From positions 4,092,001 to 4,156,000 of the forward strand of contig NZ_JAPNKA010000001.1 of NCBI RefSeq assembly GCF_026626635.1: a DNA stretch of 64,000 nt. Direction: 5' to 3'. The DNA comes from Archangium lansingense. Its GTDB lineage: Bacteria > Myxococcota > Myxococcia > Myxococcales > Myxococcaceae. This document shows, piece after piece, positions 26,180-34,767 of the stretch. The position numbers and the translations under genes were made by a program. The notes under the pieces were generated by a model. It did not search any database, was not told the DNA's origin, and saw only the letters and a list, made by a program, of their open reading frames with translations. Every line of letters begins with the position of its first letter. Within the stretch, counting starts at the first letter, position 1.

Positions 26180-26229
26180 CTGCTCCATCGGGGTTGGCAA
26201 TCTCGGTCAGTCTTTGGGGTGGGTCACGA

Positions 26230-28227
26230 ATGTCCGGACGCCGGATCGGCAGCAGGTATGTGTTGGAGCGCAAGGTCGCGGGTGGCGGTATGGGTGCCAT
26301 CTGGGTAGCGCTCGACTCACAACTGCAGAGGCGGGTCGCGCTCAAGCTGATGGCGCCCGAGCGCATCGCCTCTTCCTCCGCACGCCACCAGTTCGAGCAG
26401 GAGGCCAAGGCGGTTGCCCAGCTGCGTAACCCGCATGTGGTGCAAATCCATGACTACGGTGTCGACGGTGGCACGCCGTTCATCGTGATGGAGCTGCTCG
26501 AGGGGGAGGATCTCGAGACGCGCCTGGAGCGGCAGGGCCGGCTGGCGCCGGTGGTGTTGGCCTCGTTGCTCAATCAGGTGGCGCGGGCCCTGACCTCCGC
26601 CCATGCCTGCGGCGTCATTCACAGGGATCTCAAGCCGGCGAACCTCTTCCTGGCCCGGGTGGACAGTGAAGAGGTGGTGAAGGTGCTCGACTTTGGGCTG
26701 GCGCGGCTGGGGGCCGGCGGCGCGACCTCCGCCGAGGAGCTCGGCAGGGTGATGGGCACCCCGCGCTACATGAGCCCCGAGCAGAGGCGGGGTGAGGCCT
26801 GGGTGGATCACCGCACGGACCTCTGGGCACTGGGGGTGGTGGTTTACCGAGCCCTCACTGGCCGGTTCCCCTTCTCCGCGGATGCGCTCAGCGAGCTGGG
26901 CCGCAGTGGCACCATCTCATTCGCCGAGCCGCCGTCCACCCTGGTGCCCGAGCTGGGCCAAGGGGTGGATGCCTTCTTCTCGCGTGCCCTGGACCCGGAC
27001 CCGTCGCGCCGCTTCCAGTCCGCGCGGGAGCTGGCCGCGGCCTTCGCCTCGCTGGTGGAGACCAGTCGCCCCTCCCGGGCCGCGAAGATTCTCGTCATCG
27101 ATGACGAGCCGGACGTGGCGCTGCTGATGAAGCAGCGCTTCCGCAAGCACATCCGCGATTCTGTTTACGAGTTCATCTTCGCCACCGACGGCGAGGACGC
27201 CCTGGAGAAGCTGCGCCAGCACCCGGACACCGATGTCGTGCTCTCCGACATCAACATGCCGAGGATGGATGGGCTCACCTTCCTGGCCCGAGTGGGCGAG
27301 GTGAACCCGCTCGTCAAGGTCATCATGGTCTCCGCCTACAGCGACATGAGCAACATCCGCGTGGCGATGAACCGCGGGGCCTTTGACTTCCTCGTCAAGC
27401 CGCTCGACTTCCAGGACCTCGACGCCACCCTCGCCAAGGCGCTCCGGCACGTGGCGGAGTTCCGCAAGATGGTGCGCTCGGCCGAGGAGAACCAGCTGCT
27501 GCGGATGTTCGTGCACGGCGGCGTCCTGGAGCGGACCCTCCCCCTGACGCAGGGCCCGGACGTGATGGGCGGGGAGCGGGTGGAGGCCACGGTGGTCTTC
27601 CTGGACCTCGAGGGCTTCACCCCCGTTCTGCGCGAGGAGCAGCCCGAGGCGGTCATCCGCCGGTTGAACGCCAACTTCGAGGTCATCGTCCCGGAGCTGC
27701 TCTCGCGGGGCGGCGTGGTGGACAAGTTCGTCGGGGATGCGGTGATGGCCGTGTTCCGAGGCCATGGGCACCTGAATCGGGCCCTGGAGGCCTGCCTGGC
27801 AGCTCGGAAGCAACTGCGCACCATGGCCTTCCGCTCTGGCGACGCCTCCCCGTATGCCCATGGCATCTGCATCGGGGTGGACTCGGGAGAGCTGATCTGC
27901 GGCAGCATCGGCGCCAAGGGATTGGGCCGGCTGGATTACACGGTGCTTGGGGCGACAGTGAATACCGCGGCCCGGCTGACCGTGCTGGCTGGGAGGGATC
28001 AGATCCTCATCGGGGCGCACCTGCTCCCGCGGCTGGAGTCGGGCTTCGAGTGCCTGGCGCTCGGAACGAGGAGCCTGCCCGGCGCGGCCTCGGAGCTGGC
28101 GGTCCATGAGGTCATGGCCCGCAGGGAGCAGCGGGTGTCCAGCGCGGACCAGACTGTCTCGCTCGATCTGGCCGCGCCCCATGGCTCGTCACAACCCGCC
28201 GTGCTCGCGGCCTCGAAGGCGGAGTAG
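26230..28227 (+). CDS. Ser/Thr kinase - receiver - nucleotide cyclase fusion protein
   Basis: The 665-residue protein starts at ATG 26230, right at the kinase N-terminus; the frame is open upstream but carries no domain. Kinase (about 9-280): glycine loop VAGGGMG, K39, HRDLKPAN (131-138), DFG (154-156), GTPRYMSPEQ. Receiver (about 286-410): IDDEP acidic pocket, phospho-acceptor D340 in LSDINMPRMDG, and LVKPLDF with the conserved Lys. Cyclase, class III (about 450-640): metal aspartates D459 in FLDLEGF and D503 in GDAVM, N578 and R582 for the transition state. The position usually Asp or Thr before VN is Ala575 (GATVNTAARL). It may turn kinase and receiver phosphorylation into a cAMP or cGMP output. 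No membrane segment was seen. Confidence 0.9.
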   Translation: MSGRRIGSRYVLERKVAGGGMGAIWVALDSQLQRRVALKLMAPERIASSSARHQFEQEAKAVAQLRNPHVVQIHDYGVDGGTPFIVMELLEGEDLETRLERQGRLAPVVLASLLNQVARALTSAHACGVIHRDLKPANLFLARVDSEEVVKVLDFGLARLGAGGATSAEELGRVMGTPRYMSPEQRRGEAWVDHRTDLWALGVVVYRALTGRFPFSADALSELGRSGTISFAEPPSTLVPELGQGVDAFFSRALDPDPSRRFQSARELAAAFASLVETSRPSRAAKILVIDDEPDVALLMKQRFRKHIRDSVYEFIFATDGEDALEKLRQHPDTDVVLSDINMPRMDGLTFLARVGEVNPLVKVIMVSAYSDMSNIRVAMNRGAFDFLVKPLDFQDLDATLAKALRHVAEFRKMVRSAEENQLLRMFVHGGVLERTLPLTQGPDVMGGERVEATVVFLDLEGFTPVLREEQPEAVIRRLNANFEVIVPELLSRGGVVDKFVGDAVMAVFRGHGHLNRALEACLAARKQLRTMAFRSGDASPYAHGICIGVDSGELICGSIGAKGLGRLDYTVLGATVNTAARLTVLAGRDQILIGAHLLPRLESGFECLALGTRSLPGAASELAVHEVMARREQRVSSADQTVSLDLAAPHGSSQPAVLAASKAE

Positions 28228-28264
28228 TCCCCGCCACGCGCCCGGGTGCTAACGTCCAAAGTCT

Positions 28265-29869
28265 ATGCAGCTCATCATGAATCCGGGCCTGCTGGACGAG
28301 CAGGTGTTCGAGCTTCCTGAGGGGGCCGTGACCATCGGCCGCACGGAGGAGAGCACCATTTGTGTGCTCCACAAGAGCCTGTCGCGTCGGCATGCGCGGC
28401 TCGAGCGTGATGGCGAGCGGATCGTCCTGGTTGACCTGAACAGCAAGAACGGGACGTTCGTCAACGAGGCCCGCATCGATCGCCAGGAGCTGCGCGGAGG
28501 CGAGGCCTTCCGCTGTGGCGAGGTGCGCTTCAAGCTGGTGTCCACTTCCAGCCCGCTGCCGGTGGACTTGTCCCCCACGCAGGTGCAGTCGCTCCAGACC
28601 CGATTCTCCCCCGGCTCCATGGATGAGCTGTTGGAGCGGCACTCGGAGCCTGGAGAAGGCTCGGCCCTGAAGGTGCGGCACGCGAGCCTGGAGAACCGGG
28701 CCAACGACAAGCTGCAGGTGCTGCTCAAGGTGAGCCAGCTCCTGTCCTCGCCGGGCTCCATCGATGCGCTGCTGGAGCGCATCCTGGACCTCGTCTTCCA
28801 GATCATGGAGGTGGACCGGGCAGCCATCCTGCTGGTGGATGCCGCCAGTGGGAAGTTGCTCCCCCGAGTGGCCCGGACCGCGTCTGGCGAGGCCCCTTCC
28901 GGCCCGTTCTACAGCCAGCGCATCGCCGACTACGTGCGCTCCCACAGCGTGGCGGCGCTCTTCTCCGATGCCCGGTTGGATCCCCGGCTGGATGACGCCG
29001 CCTCGGTGGTGCTGCAGTCCATCCAGGCCTCGATGTGTGCGCCGCTCAAGCCCCGGGACGAGGTGATGGGCGTGCTGTATGTGGACAACCTGTCGCGGCC
29101 CAATGGCTTCAGCGAGGAGGACCTGGAGTTCCTCACCGCCTTCGCCAACCAGGCGGCCATCGCGCTGGACAACTCACTCCTGTCGCAGCGGCTCAAGGAA
29201 GAGGCGGTGCTGCGCAACGTCTACCTGCGCTTCTTCCCCCCGGCCACCCTCAAGAAGCTGCAGATGGCCAAGGGCGGCCCCCTGGAGACCATCGAGACAG
29301 AGGTGACGATCCTCTTCTCGGACATCAGCGGCTTCACCGCGCTCTCCTCCAAGCTCGAGCCCCGGCAGGTGGTGGATCTGCTCAACGACTACTTCCCGGT
29401 GATGGCGGAGATCGTCTTCCGGCACGAGGGGACGTTGGAGAAGTACATCGGGGACGCGCTGATGGCGGTGTGGGGCGCGCCCTTCTCCCACCCCGACGAT
29501 GCGGACCGGGCCGTGCGCGCCGCGGTGGAGATGCAGAAGGCGCTGGTCGAGCTCAACAAGCGCTGGCGGGCCGAGGGCCGGCCCGAGCTGCGTATCCACG
29601 TGGGCTTGAACACGGGGCGCGTGGCGGCCGGGAACATCGGCTCCGAGCAGTACGTGCAGTACGCCACCATCGGGGATGCCACCAACGTGGCCAGCCGGGT
29701 GTGCTCCGCCGCTGGGGACGGGGAGATCCGCATGAACGAGACTACCTTCCAGCGCTGGCGCGAGCGGGAGTGGCCCGTGACGCAGATGCCCCCCACCCCG
29801 GTGAAGGGCAAGGATGCGCCGTTGACGCTCTACCGGGTGGCGTGGCGCGAGCCCCCCGACACCCTGTGA
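28265..29869 (+). CDS. FHA - GAF - class III adenylate/guanylate cyclase
   Basis: The 534-residue protein starts 37 bases after the kinase-cyclase gene on the same strand. FHA domain at about 4-92: IGRTEE, then SLSRRHARLE (the S/H pair that holds phospho-threonine) and NSKNGTFVN. GAF domain at about 160-305. Class III cyclase at about 345-515: FSDISGFTA (metal Asp), KYIGDALMAVW (second Asp), IGDATNVASRV (substrate Asp, Asn, Arg). All catalytic positions look conserved. The FHA domain could bind the phosphorylated neighbour kinase. The two cyclase genes and the cyclic-nucleotide-binding remnant downstream form one signalling block. Confidence 0.9.
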   Translation: MQLIMNPGLLDEQVFELPEGAVTIGRTEESTICVLHKSLSRRHARLERDGERIVLVDLNSKNGTFVNEARIDRQELRGGEAFRCGEVRFKLVSTSSPLPVDLSPTQVQSLQTRFSPGSMDELLERHSEPGEGSALKVRHASLENRANDKLQVLLKVSQLLSSPGSIDALLERILDLVFQIMEVDRAAILLVDAASGKLLPRVARTASGEAPSGPFYSQRIADYVRSHSVAALFSDARLDPRLDDAASVVLQSIQASMCAPLKPRDEVMGVLYVDNLSRPNGFSEEDLEFLTAFANQAAIALDNSLLSQRLKEEAVLRNVYLRFFPPATLKKLQMAKGGPLETIETEVTILFSDISGFTALSSKLEPRQVVDLLNDYFPVMAEIVFRHEGTLEKYIGDALMAVWGAPFSHPDDADRAVRAAVEMQKALVELNKRWRAEGRPELRIHVGLNTGRVAAGNIGSEQYVQYATIGDATNVASRVCSAAGDGEIRMNETTFQRWREREWPVTQMPPTPVKGKDAPLTLYRVAWREPPDTL

Positions 29870-29882
29870 CGGAGCTCACTCC

Positions 29883-30515
29883 TTGGGCGAGGGCGACTTC
29901 TTCGGGGAGATGGCCCTGCTGTCCAAGAGTCCGCAGCTGGCCAGCGTGGTGGCGGCCGAGCGCACGGTGGTGCTGGAGCTGACGCGGGCGCTGGTGGCGC
30001 GGCTCATCCAGCGGGACGCCTCCGTGGGGCGAGTGCTGCGCTCCTTCCACCAGGAGCGGCTGCTGGCCAATGTGCTGCGCGGTAACAAGCTCTTCTCCTC
30101 CCTCACGCCGAAGCAGCGCGAGGCCGTGGCCCAGGCCTTCCAGCTCCAGACGCAGCCGGCCGGTCAGACGCTGCTCGCCCAGGGTCAGCAGGGCGAGGCG
30201 CTGTACCTGCTCCTTCGGGGCCGGTGCCGGGTGACCCATCGGCACCCGGATGGGAAGGAGAGCCAGTACCCGCTGTTGCGCGAGGGCGACGTGTTCGGCG
30301 AGCTCTCGGTGATGCTCGGCCTGCCCGCCACTGCCACTGTGCGCACGGACTCGCCCTGCACGCTGCTGAGGCTGGACCGGGAGGCCTTCGAGAAGCACAT
30401 CCTCGTCCAGCCTGGGGTGCGTGAGGCGCTCTCTCGGCTGAGCACCGAGCGCCTCCAGCGCACCGCTCTGCTGGTCTCCGGGCAGGAGCCGCTCGAGGGC
30501 GACTCGCGCGTCTGA
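29883..30515 (+). pseudogene. Cyclic-nucleotide-binding protein, 5' truncated
   Basis: The frame encodes 210 residues from a TTG at 29883. It begins in the middle of a cyclic-nucleotide-binding fold: the first recognisable motif is GEGDFFGEMALLSKSPQ, normally about 60 residues into the domain. A second, complete cNMP fold follows at about 85-195 (GQTLLAQGQQGEALYLLLRGR, then EGDVFGELSVMLGLPATATV). The first half of domain one and any N-terminal part are missing, and the gene starts only 13 bases after the cyclase stop. A deletion that joined the cyclase gene to the middle of this gene is the simplest reading. It may still yield a one-domain product. Confidence 0.6.
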
Positions 30516-30522
30516 GCGGGCG

Positions 30523-30999
30523 TTACAGGCCAGTCTCCCTTCGCTTCTGCGCCAGCGCCTCCATCAGACCCTGTCGCAATCGGCTGGAACGGGGGAGCCG
30601 GAGCAGGTGCCGCTCGGTGTCATCGAGCAGGCGGCGGGCCTTTCGTGGGTCATGCTCCGGGTGTTGCTCGCACCACGTGGCGTAGAGGCAGGCTACATGA
30701 TAGCGGCGCTCCACGTTCGAGTAGCCCAGTCGCTGGATGCGCCGCAGGGTACGCCCGAAGACGGACCAGGGACAGTCGTGCCCGAATGCCTCGGTGAAGA
30801 TCCTCTCGGCAATGCGCCGCCGTAACTCCTTGCGTTCAAAGTCCGTCTTGACCACCGAGTGCAGCAGGTGCCTCTCCAATGCCCTGTATCTGGCTTCCAG
30901 GACTTCGAAGGAGTCATTCTGGGTCGCCACGATGAGCTGGTCGAAAGCCCGTGCTACTTCCAGGGAGCGGCGGTTGGATGCCTTTGACGGTCTTTTCAC
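30523..30999 (-). CDS. Hypothetical protein coupled to an upstream lipoprotein
   Basis: The 158-residue protein starts with a GTG whose last two bases overlap the TGA of the upstream lipoprotein gene (GTGA, 30996-30999), so translation is probably coupled. It is very basic (for example ELRRRIAERIF and RKARRLLDDTERHLLRLP) and mostly helical, with no signal peptide or membrane segment. A helical repeat fold is possible but I recognise no domain. The gene converges with the cNMP-binding remnant, with a gap of 7 bases. Function unknown. Confidence 0.6.
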   Translation of the reverse strand: MKRPSKASNRRSLEVARAFDQLIVATQNDSFEVLEARYRALERHLLHSVVKTDFERKELRRRIAERIFTEAFGHDCPWSVFGRTLRRIQRLGYSNVERRYHVACLYATWCEQHPEHDPRKARRLLDDTERHLLRLPRSSRLRQGLMEALAQKRRETGL

Positions 31000-31328
31000 T
31001 GGCAGGGCCGCCCGTCCTGGAGCTTATGGGGCCAGACCCCCTTCTGCTGCATGCACATATCCCGGCAGATGGGGCAGAGGCTGTGTCCCCATGTCTCGCT
31101 CTCGATGCCCTGGATACGAGTCTCGAGACATCGGCTGAAGGCCGCATTGCACCTCTGTTTGATCTCCTGGTTGGACAAAGGCACCGGGCAGTCTTCGATG
31201 TCCTGCCAGTCATCCCTGGTGGAGCAGGCCACCAGCACCAAGCAGGCACTGGCTGACAACAGGCTGGGGAGTGTGTAGCGCCGGGGAGCTTGGAGGTCGC
31301 TCATGAGGAGGTTGTAGCATGGGGCCAT
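30996..31328 (-). CDS. Small cysteine-rich lipoprotein
   Basis: The 110-residue frame has a lipoprotein signal (LLSASACLVLVAC). The short mature part carries eight cysteines (CPVP, QRCNAAFSRC, SLCPICRDMC, RPC) that could form disulfides in the envelope. Two starts are possible. The ATG ending at 31328 has GAGGGG upstream but overlaps the divergent gene's start. The ATG ending at 31304 has no ribosome-binding site but is the more usual length. No family is recognised. The 158-residue gene is coupled downstream. Confidence 0.55.
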   Translation of the reverse strand: MAPCYNLLMSDLQAPRRYTLPSLLSASACLVLVACSTRDDWQDIEDCPVPLSNQEIKQRCNAAFSRCLETRIQGIESETWGHSLCPICRDMCMQQKGVWPHKLQDGRPCQ

Positions 31329-32646
31329 GACCGCCCCTCAGGAGCAAGCTGGCTCGCTGACCTCCTCCCGTCGAGCGTACCGGAGGCGATTCGGATCCAG
31401 GTTTCTTGCCCTGCTGCCGCTCGGAGCGGCCAGCATCCTGGTGGCGCTCCTGCTCCTTCGCGAGCGGGAACCGGTGGCCGTACACGGTCTGGAGAACCTG
31501 TTCTCCGAATCGGTTGGGCAGCGGAGGCTGGAACCGGCGGATACCGCCTCAATGCTCCTGCTCCGCGCCTGCCAGGCCTTGGATGAGAATCGGGTGGACG
31601 ACGCCCAGGAGGCCATCTCCCAGCTCCGCGCCGCGGTTCCAGAGCGCCCCGAGCCGCTGCTGTTGGAAAATCTCCTGGTGCAACGCCGCAAGCTCCTCGC
31701 TCCTGGTTGGGCTCAGGCGTTCCTCATGGCTTGGAGCGGGGCGGGCCGGCCAGACCTGCGGGACAGTCCTCTCCTTCCGCCCGCACTCCATTCCAAAGTG
31801 GACGCCTCTCCACTCATGTTCCAGGCATGGCTGCGCGCTTCCTCCGAGGCCCGGCTCACCCTCGCCATGGCCATCCCCTCCCTCTCGGAGGATCAGGCTC
31901 GCTGGTTGCTGCAACACGTCTCCACCTTCGATGACACGGCTGGGCTCGTGGCCCTGCTCGACCCGCGCAGGTCCTCTTTGTTTCCAGACCAGCTCCGCCC
32001 CGAGGCTCAGGCCGCACTGAATCAACGCCTGCGGTGGCTCACCAAAGGCTCCTCCCGCGCCATGTTGCCCCACTTGACGCTGCTCCTGTCGGGCTCTCGA
32101 AGCGAGGCACCCTTCAATGCGCAGGAGTTGAAAGCACTCGAGGCCATCTCCACGCTCCCCATCTGGCGGGAGACCTCCTTCTCCCAGACATTCTTCCAGT
32201 CCCGTGCTCACCTCCGGGAATCAGGTCTCTCCGATACCGATACGAGAGCTTTTGGTGTGGCCGAGCAGACCGTTGGCTCCGGTATGGCACTCCTGCTTCG
32301 CAGGCGTGCCGAGGCCTCCTGGTCCCATTTGCCGGTGGAAGAGCAACGCTGGCTCGGGCGCATGCTTTGGTACATCGGTCAGCGGATGGCGGAGGCCACC
32401 AGTCTGCTGGAGCACTCGGTGGGCACCCTGCTCATGGAACTCGGCGCGGAACACATGGGCCAGATGTGTGACCTGGAGCAGGCCAGGAGGCAGGACGACA
32501 TGGTGCGCGAGGGACTCCGGGCCTCGCTCGCAGCCAGCATCGAGCGTTGGCCCCTGCCTTCACTCCTGGAAGACCTGGAGTCCTCCCGTGCGCGGAATGA
32601 GCTGACCTGGCTGCGTGCCTTCAGCGGCCACGCGGAACTGCCCTGA
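31327..32646 (+). CDS. Single-pass membrane protein of unknown function
   Basis: The 439-residue protein has a basic N-terminal tail (RRAYRRRFGSR), one membrane segment at about 26-45 and a long helical C-terminal part with no recognised domain. Parts read like helical TPR-style pairs (for example LLRACQALDENRVDDAQEAISQLRAAVPERPEPLLLENLLVQ), which would place repeats on the periplasmic side. Its ATG (31327-31329) overlaps the ATG of the divergent lipoprotein on the other strand. Upstream is a GGAGG (31307-31311) with long spacing. The gene converges on the histidine kinase, whose stop is 10 bases away. Confidence 0.6.
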   Translation: MTAPQEQAGSLTSSRRAYRRRFGSRFLALLPLGAASILVALLLLREREPVAVHGLENLFSESVGQRRLEPADTASMLLLRACQALDENRVDDAQEAISQLRAAVPERPEPLLLENLLVQRRKLLAPGWAQAFLMAWSGAGRPDLRDSPLLPPALHSKVDASPLMFQAWLRASSEARLTLAMAIPSLSEDQARWLLQHVSTFDDTAGLVALLDPRRSSLFPDQLRPEAQAALNQRLRWLTKGSSRAMLPHLTLLLSGSRSEAPFNAQELKALEAISTLPIWRETSFSQTFFQSRAHLRESGLSDTDTRAFGVAEQTVGSGMALLLRRRAEASWSHLPVEEQRWLGRMLWYIGQRMAEATSLLEHSVGTLLMELGAEHMGQMCDLEQARRQDDMVREGLRASLAASIERWPLPSLLEDLESSRARNELTWLRAFSGHAELP

Positions 32647-32655
32647 CTCACAGTC

Positions 32656-34590
32656 TCACCCGGTGGCGCCGATCACTTCGCGCGCCACCGCCAGCAGGGC
32701 TCGCGCGTTGAAGGGCTTCTCCACCCGGCGGTTGGGCACCTTCTCGAGGAACGTCTTCGCCTGCGCTGTGAAGGCGCCGCCCGTGAGGAAGATGACCCGC
32801 CCCGTCAGCTCCGGCCTCAGCCGCTGCAGCGCCGCGTGGAAGTCCATCCCATTCATCCGCGGCATCATCAGGTCGCACAGGATGAGATCGAAGTGCTCGC
32901 CCGCCTCCAGCCGTGGCAACACCTCGGCCGCCAGCGTGGTGTACACCACGTCATGGTGCGGTCTCAGAATCCGCTCCACCGCCGAGCACAGCATGGGCTC
33001 GTCGTCGATGACCAGCACACGCCCTCTCGGCCCTCCGGTGCTGGCCACGGGCCGCTGCTCCGGGGCGGGCTCCTCCAGCGGCGTGGTGGCCGCTGGCAGC
33101 AACACCTGGAAGGTGGTTCCCCGTCCCAGGTCGCTGTGCACGTGCAGCTCGCCACCCATGGTGTGGATGAGGTTGTGGCAGATGGACAGGCCCAGCCCCG
33201 TGCCTACGCCCGGCGGCTTGGTGGTGAAGAAGGGATCGAAGATGCGGCCCAGCAGCTCCGGTGCGATGCCTGCTCCGGTGTCCGAGACCTCCACCGCCAC
33301 CCGTCCCGGTGCCACCACGCGCGTGGCGACACGAATCTCATGGAGGTCCGCGTCCCCGTCGGAGGGAATGGCCTGAGCGGCGTTGACCAGCAGGTTGAGG
33401 AACACCTGGCCCAGGCGCGAGTCGTTGCCGCGCACCGGAGGCACGTTCTCCCCGTACTCCTTCACCAGCCTCGCCCGGTGGCGGATCTCCCCGGACGCCA
33501 GGTTGAGCGTGCTGTCCAACACCTTCTTCACGTCCACCGCCCGCAGCGGCTCCTGCGTCTCGCGGGAGAACGTCTTGAGGTCCCCGACAATGGTCCGCAC
33601 CCGGTCCGCGCCGTGCAGGGCCTCGCCGAGCGCTACGTACACCAACTTCAGCGGGCTCGAGGTGGCGAGGCCGTCCGGCAGCGTCGCGGACGAGCGCTCC
33701 ATCAGGCGGACCATCTCCTCGTGCGCGTAGCCGAGGTTGGCCGTGACGTAGGCCAGCGGGTTGTTGATTTCATGCGCCACGCCAGCGGCCAGTGTGCCCA
33801 CCGAGGCCATCCGGTCCGCTAGCAGCAGCCGCGCCTGCATGTGCTTGCGCTCGGTGAGGTCCGGGAACATGGTCACCACGTGCGGCGTGCCCGCGTACTC
33901 GGCGATCCCCGAGTAGACGAGCACATGGCGCAGCTCCCCACTCTTGGTCCGCACGCGCGACTCCACCCCGCGCAGCACGCCCTGCTCCCGGAAGATGGCA
34001 CTCAGGCGATCCGGCTCGATGGGCGTCTCCCATAGGTTCAGATCCTTCGCCGTACGCCAGAGCATCTCCTCGCGCGCGTAGCCGAACAGCCGCGTGCACG
34101 CATCGTTCACCTCGACGAAGGCCTGGCCCTCGCGCGTGGTGATGCAGGTGGGCACCGGGCTCTCCCGCAGCAGCACCGCACACAGCCCGTCCAGCTCGAA
34201 GTCGTCTGGCACCGGTGCCGGCCGCTCGGAGGATCGGCGCTCGGCGAGCCGCAACCGCACCGCGGCCGAGGCCTCGTCCAGCGGCAGCAGCAGGAAGTCA
34301 TCCGCTCCGGCGTCCAGCAGCGGTTGCAGCTTCTCCATCTGCTCGGGGCGCGCCACCAGCACGAGCGAGGCCTGCATCCCGCGCGGGCTGGCCCGGAGCG
34401 CACGCAAGAGGACGATCCGGTCTCCCGCTTCATCCATTCCCAGCAGCACCAACGGGTAGGGCGCCATCCGGAAGGCCGCAATAGCCGCTTCGTCGTCCCC
34501 TGCCCGGGTCGGCGTCAGGCCGATCTGACGGAGCAGGAGCTCCACGGGGGAGAGATCAATGCTCCCGGATGGAACGAGCAGGGCCCGCAT
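32656..34590 (-). CDS. Hybrid histidine kinase: receiver-like - PAS - HisKA/HATPase - receiver
   Basis: The 644-residue protein starts at the ATG ending at 34590 (MRALLVPSG); a longer open frame upstream adds nothing domain-like. Residues about 1-115 resemble a receiver but lack the acceptor Asp (LVLLGMDEAGD), so this domain is degenerate. A PAS domain follows (about 140-255), then HisKA with GVAHEINNPLAYV (phospho-His near 270) and a HATPase with GTGLGLSI and the N-box NLLVNAAQAI. A C-terminal receiver (about 525-640) has LILCDLMMPRMNG. It would be a cytoplasmic sensor that ends in its own receiver. Target regulators are not adjacent. Confidence 0.92.
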   Translation of the reverse strand: MRALLVPSGSIDLSPVELLLRQIGLTPTRAGDDEAAIAAFRMAPYPLVLLGMDEAGDRIVLLRALRASPRGMQASLVLVARPEQMEKLQPLLDAGADDFLLLPLDEASAAVRLRLAERRSSERPAPVPDDFELDGLCAVLLRESPVPTCITTREGQAFVEVNDACTRLFGYAREEMLWRTAKDLNLWETPIEPDRLSAIFREQGVLRGVESRVRTKSGELRHVLVYSGIAEYAGTPHVVTMFPDLTERKHMQARLLLADRMASVGTLAAGVAHEINNPLAYVTANLGYAHEEMVRLMERSSATLPDGLATSSPLKLVYVALGEALHGADRVRTIVGDLKTFSRETQEPLRAVDVKKVLDSTLNLASGEIRHRARLVKEYGENVPPVRGNDSRLGQVFLNLLVNAAQAIPSDGDADLHEIRVATRVVAPGRVAVEVSDTGAGIAPELLGRIFDPFFTTKPPGVGTGLGLSICHNLIHTMGGELHVHSDLGRGTTFQVLLPAATTPLEEPAPEQRPVASTGGPRGRVLVIDDEPMLCSAVERILRPHHDVVYTTLAAEVLPRLEAGEHFDLILCDLMMPRMNGMDFHAALQRLRPELTGRVIFLTGGAFTAQAKTFLEKVPNRRVEKPFNARALLAVAREVIGATG

Positions 34591-34767
34591 GTGCTCCTCA
34601 GCGAGGTGGATGGCGTTCAACCGACGTCTTACTACGGAGCGGGTGTCGCCCCGATGGGGGGTGCTCCCCCAAAGAAGTATCGGCAGTGCTGGGATGAATA
34701 GGACGTCATGGATTGAACGGATTCTCCAGAGTGCCAAAGGCCATCGGCGGGGAGCGCCCGAGTGACT

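Noticed and set aside
25978..26229. Upstream extension of the kinase-receiver-cyclase frame
   Set aside because: The kinase fold begins at MSGRRIGSRY, and the extension has no domain and covers the divergent promoter region.
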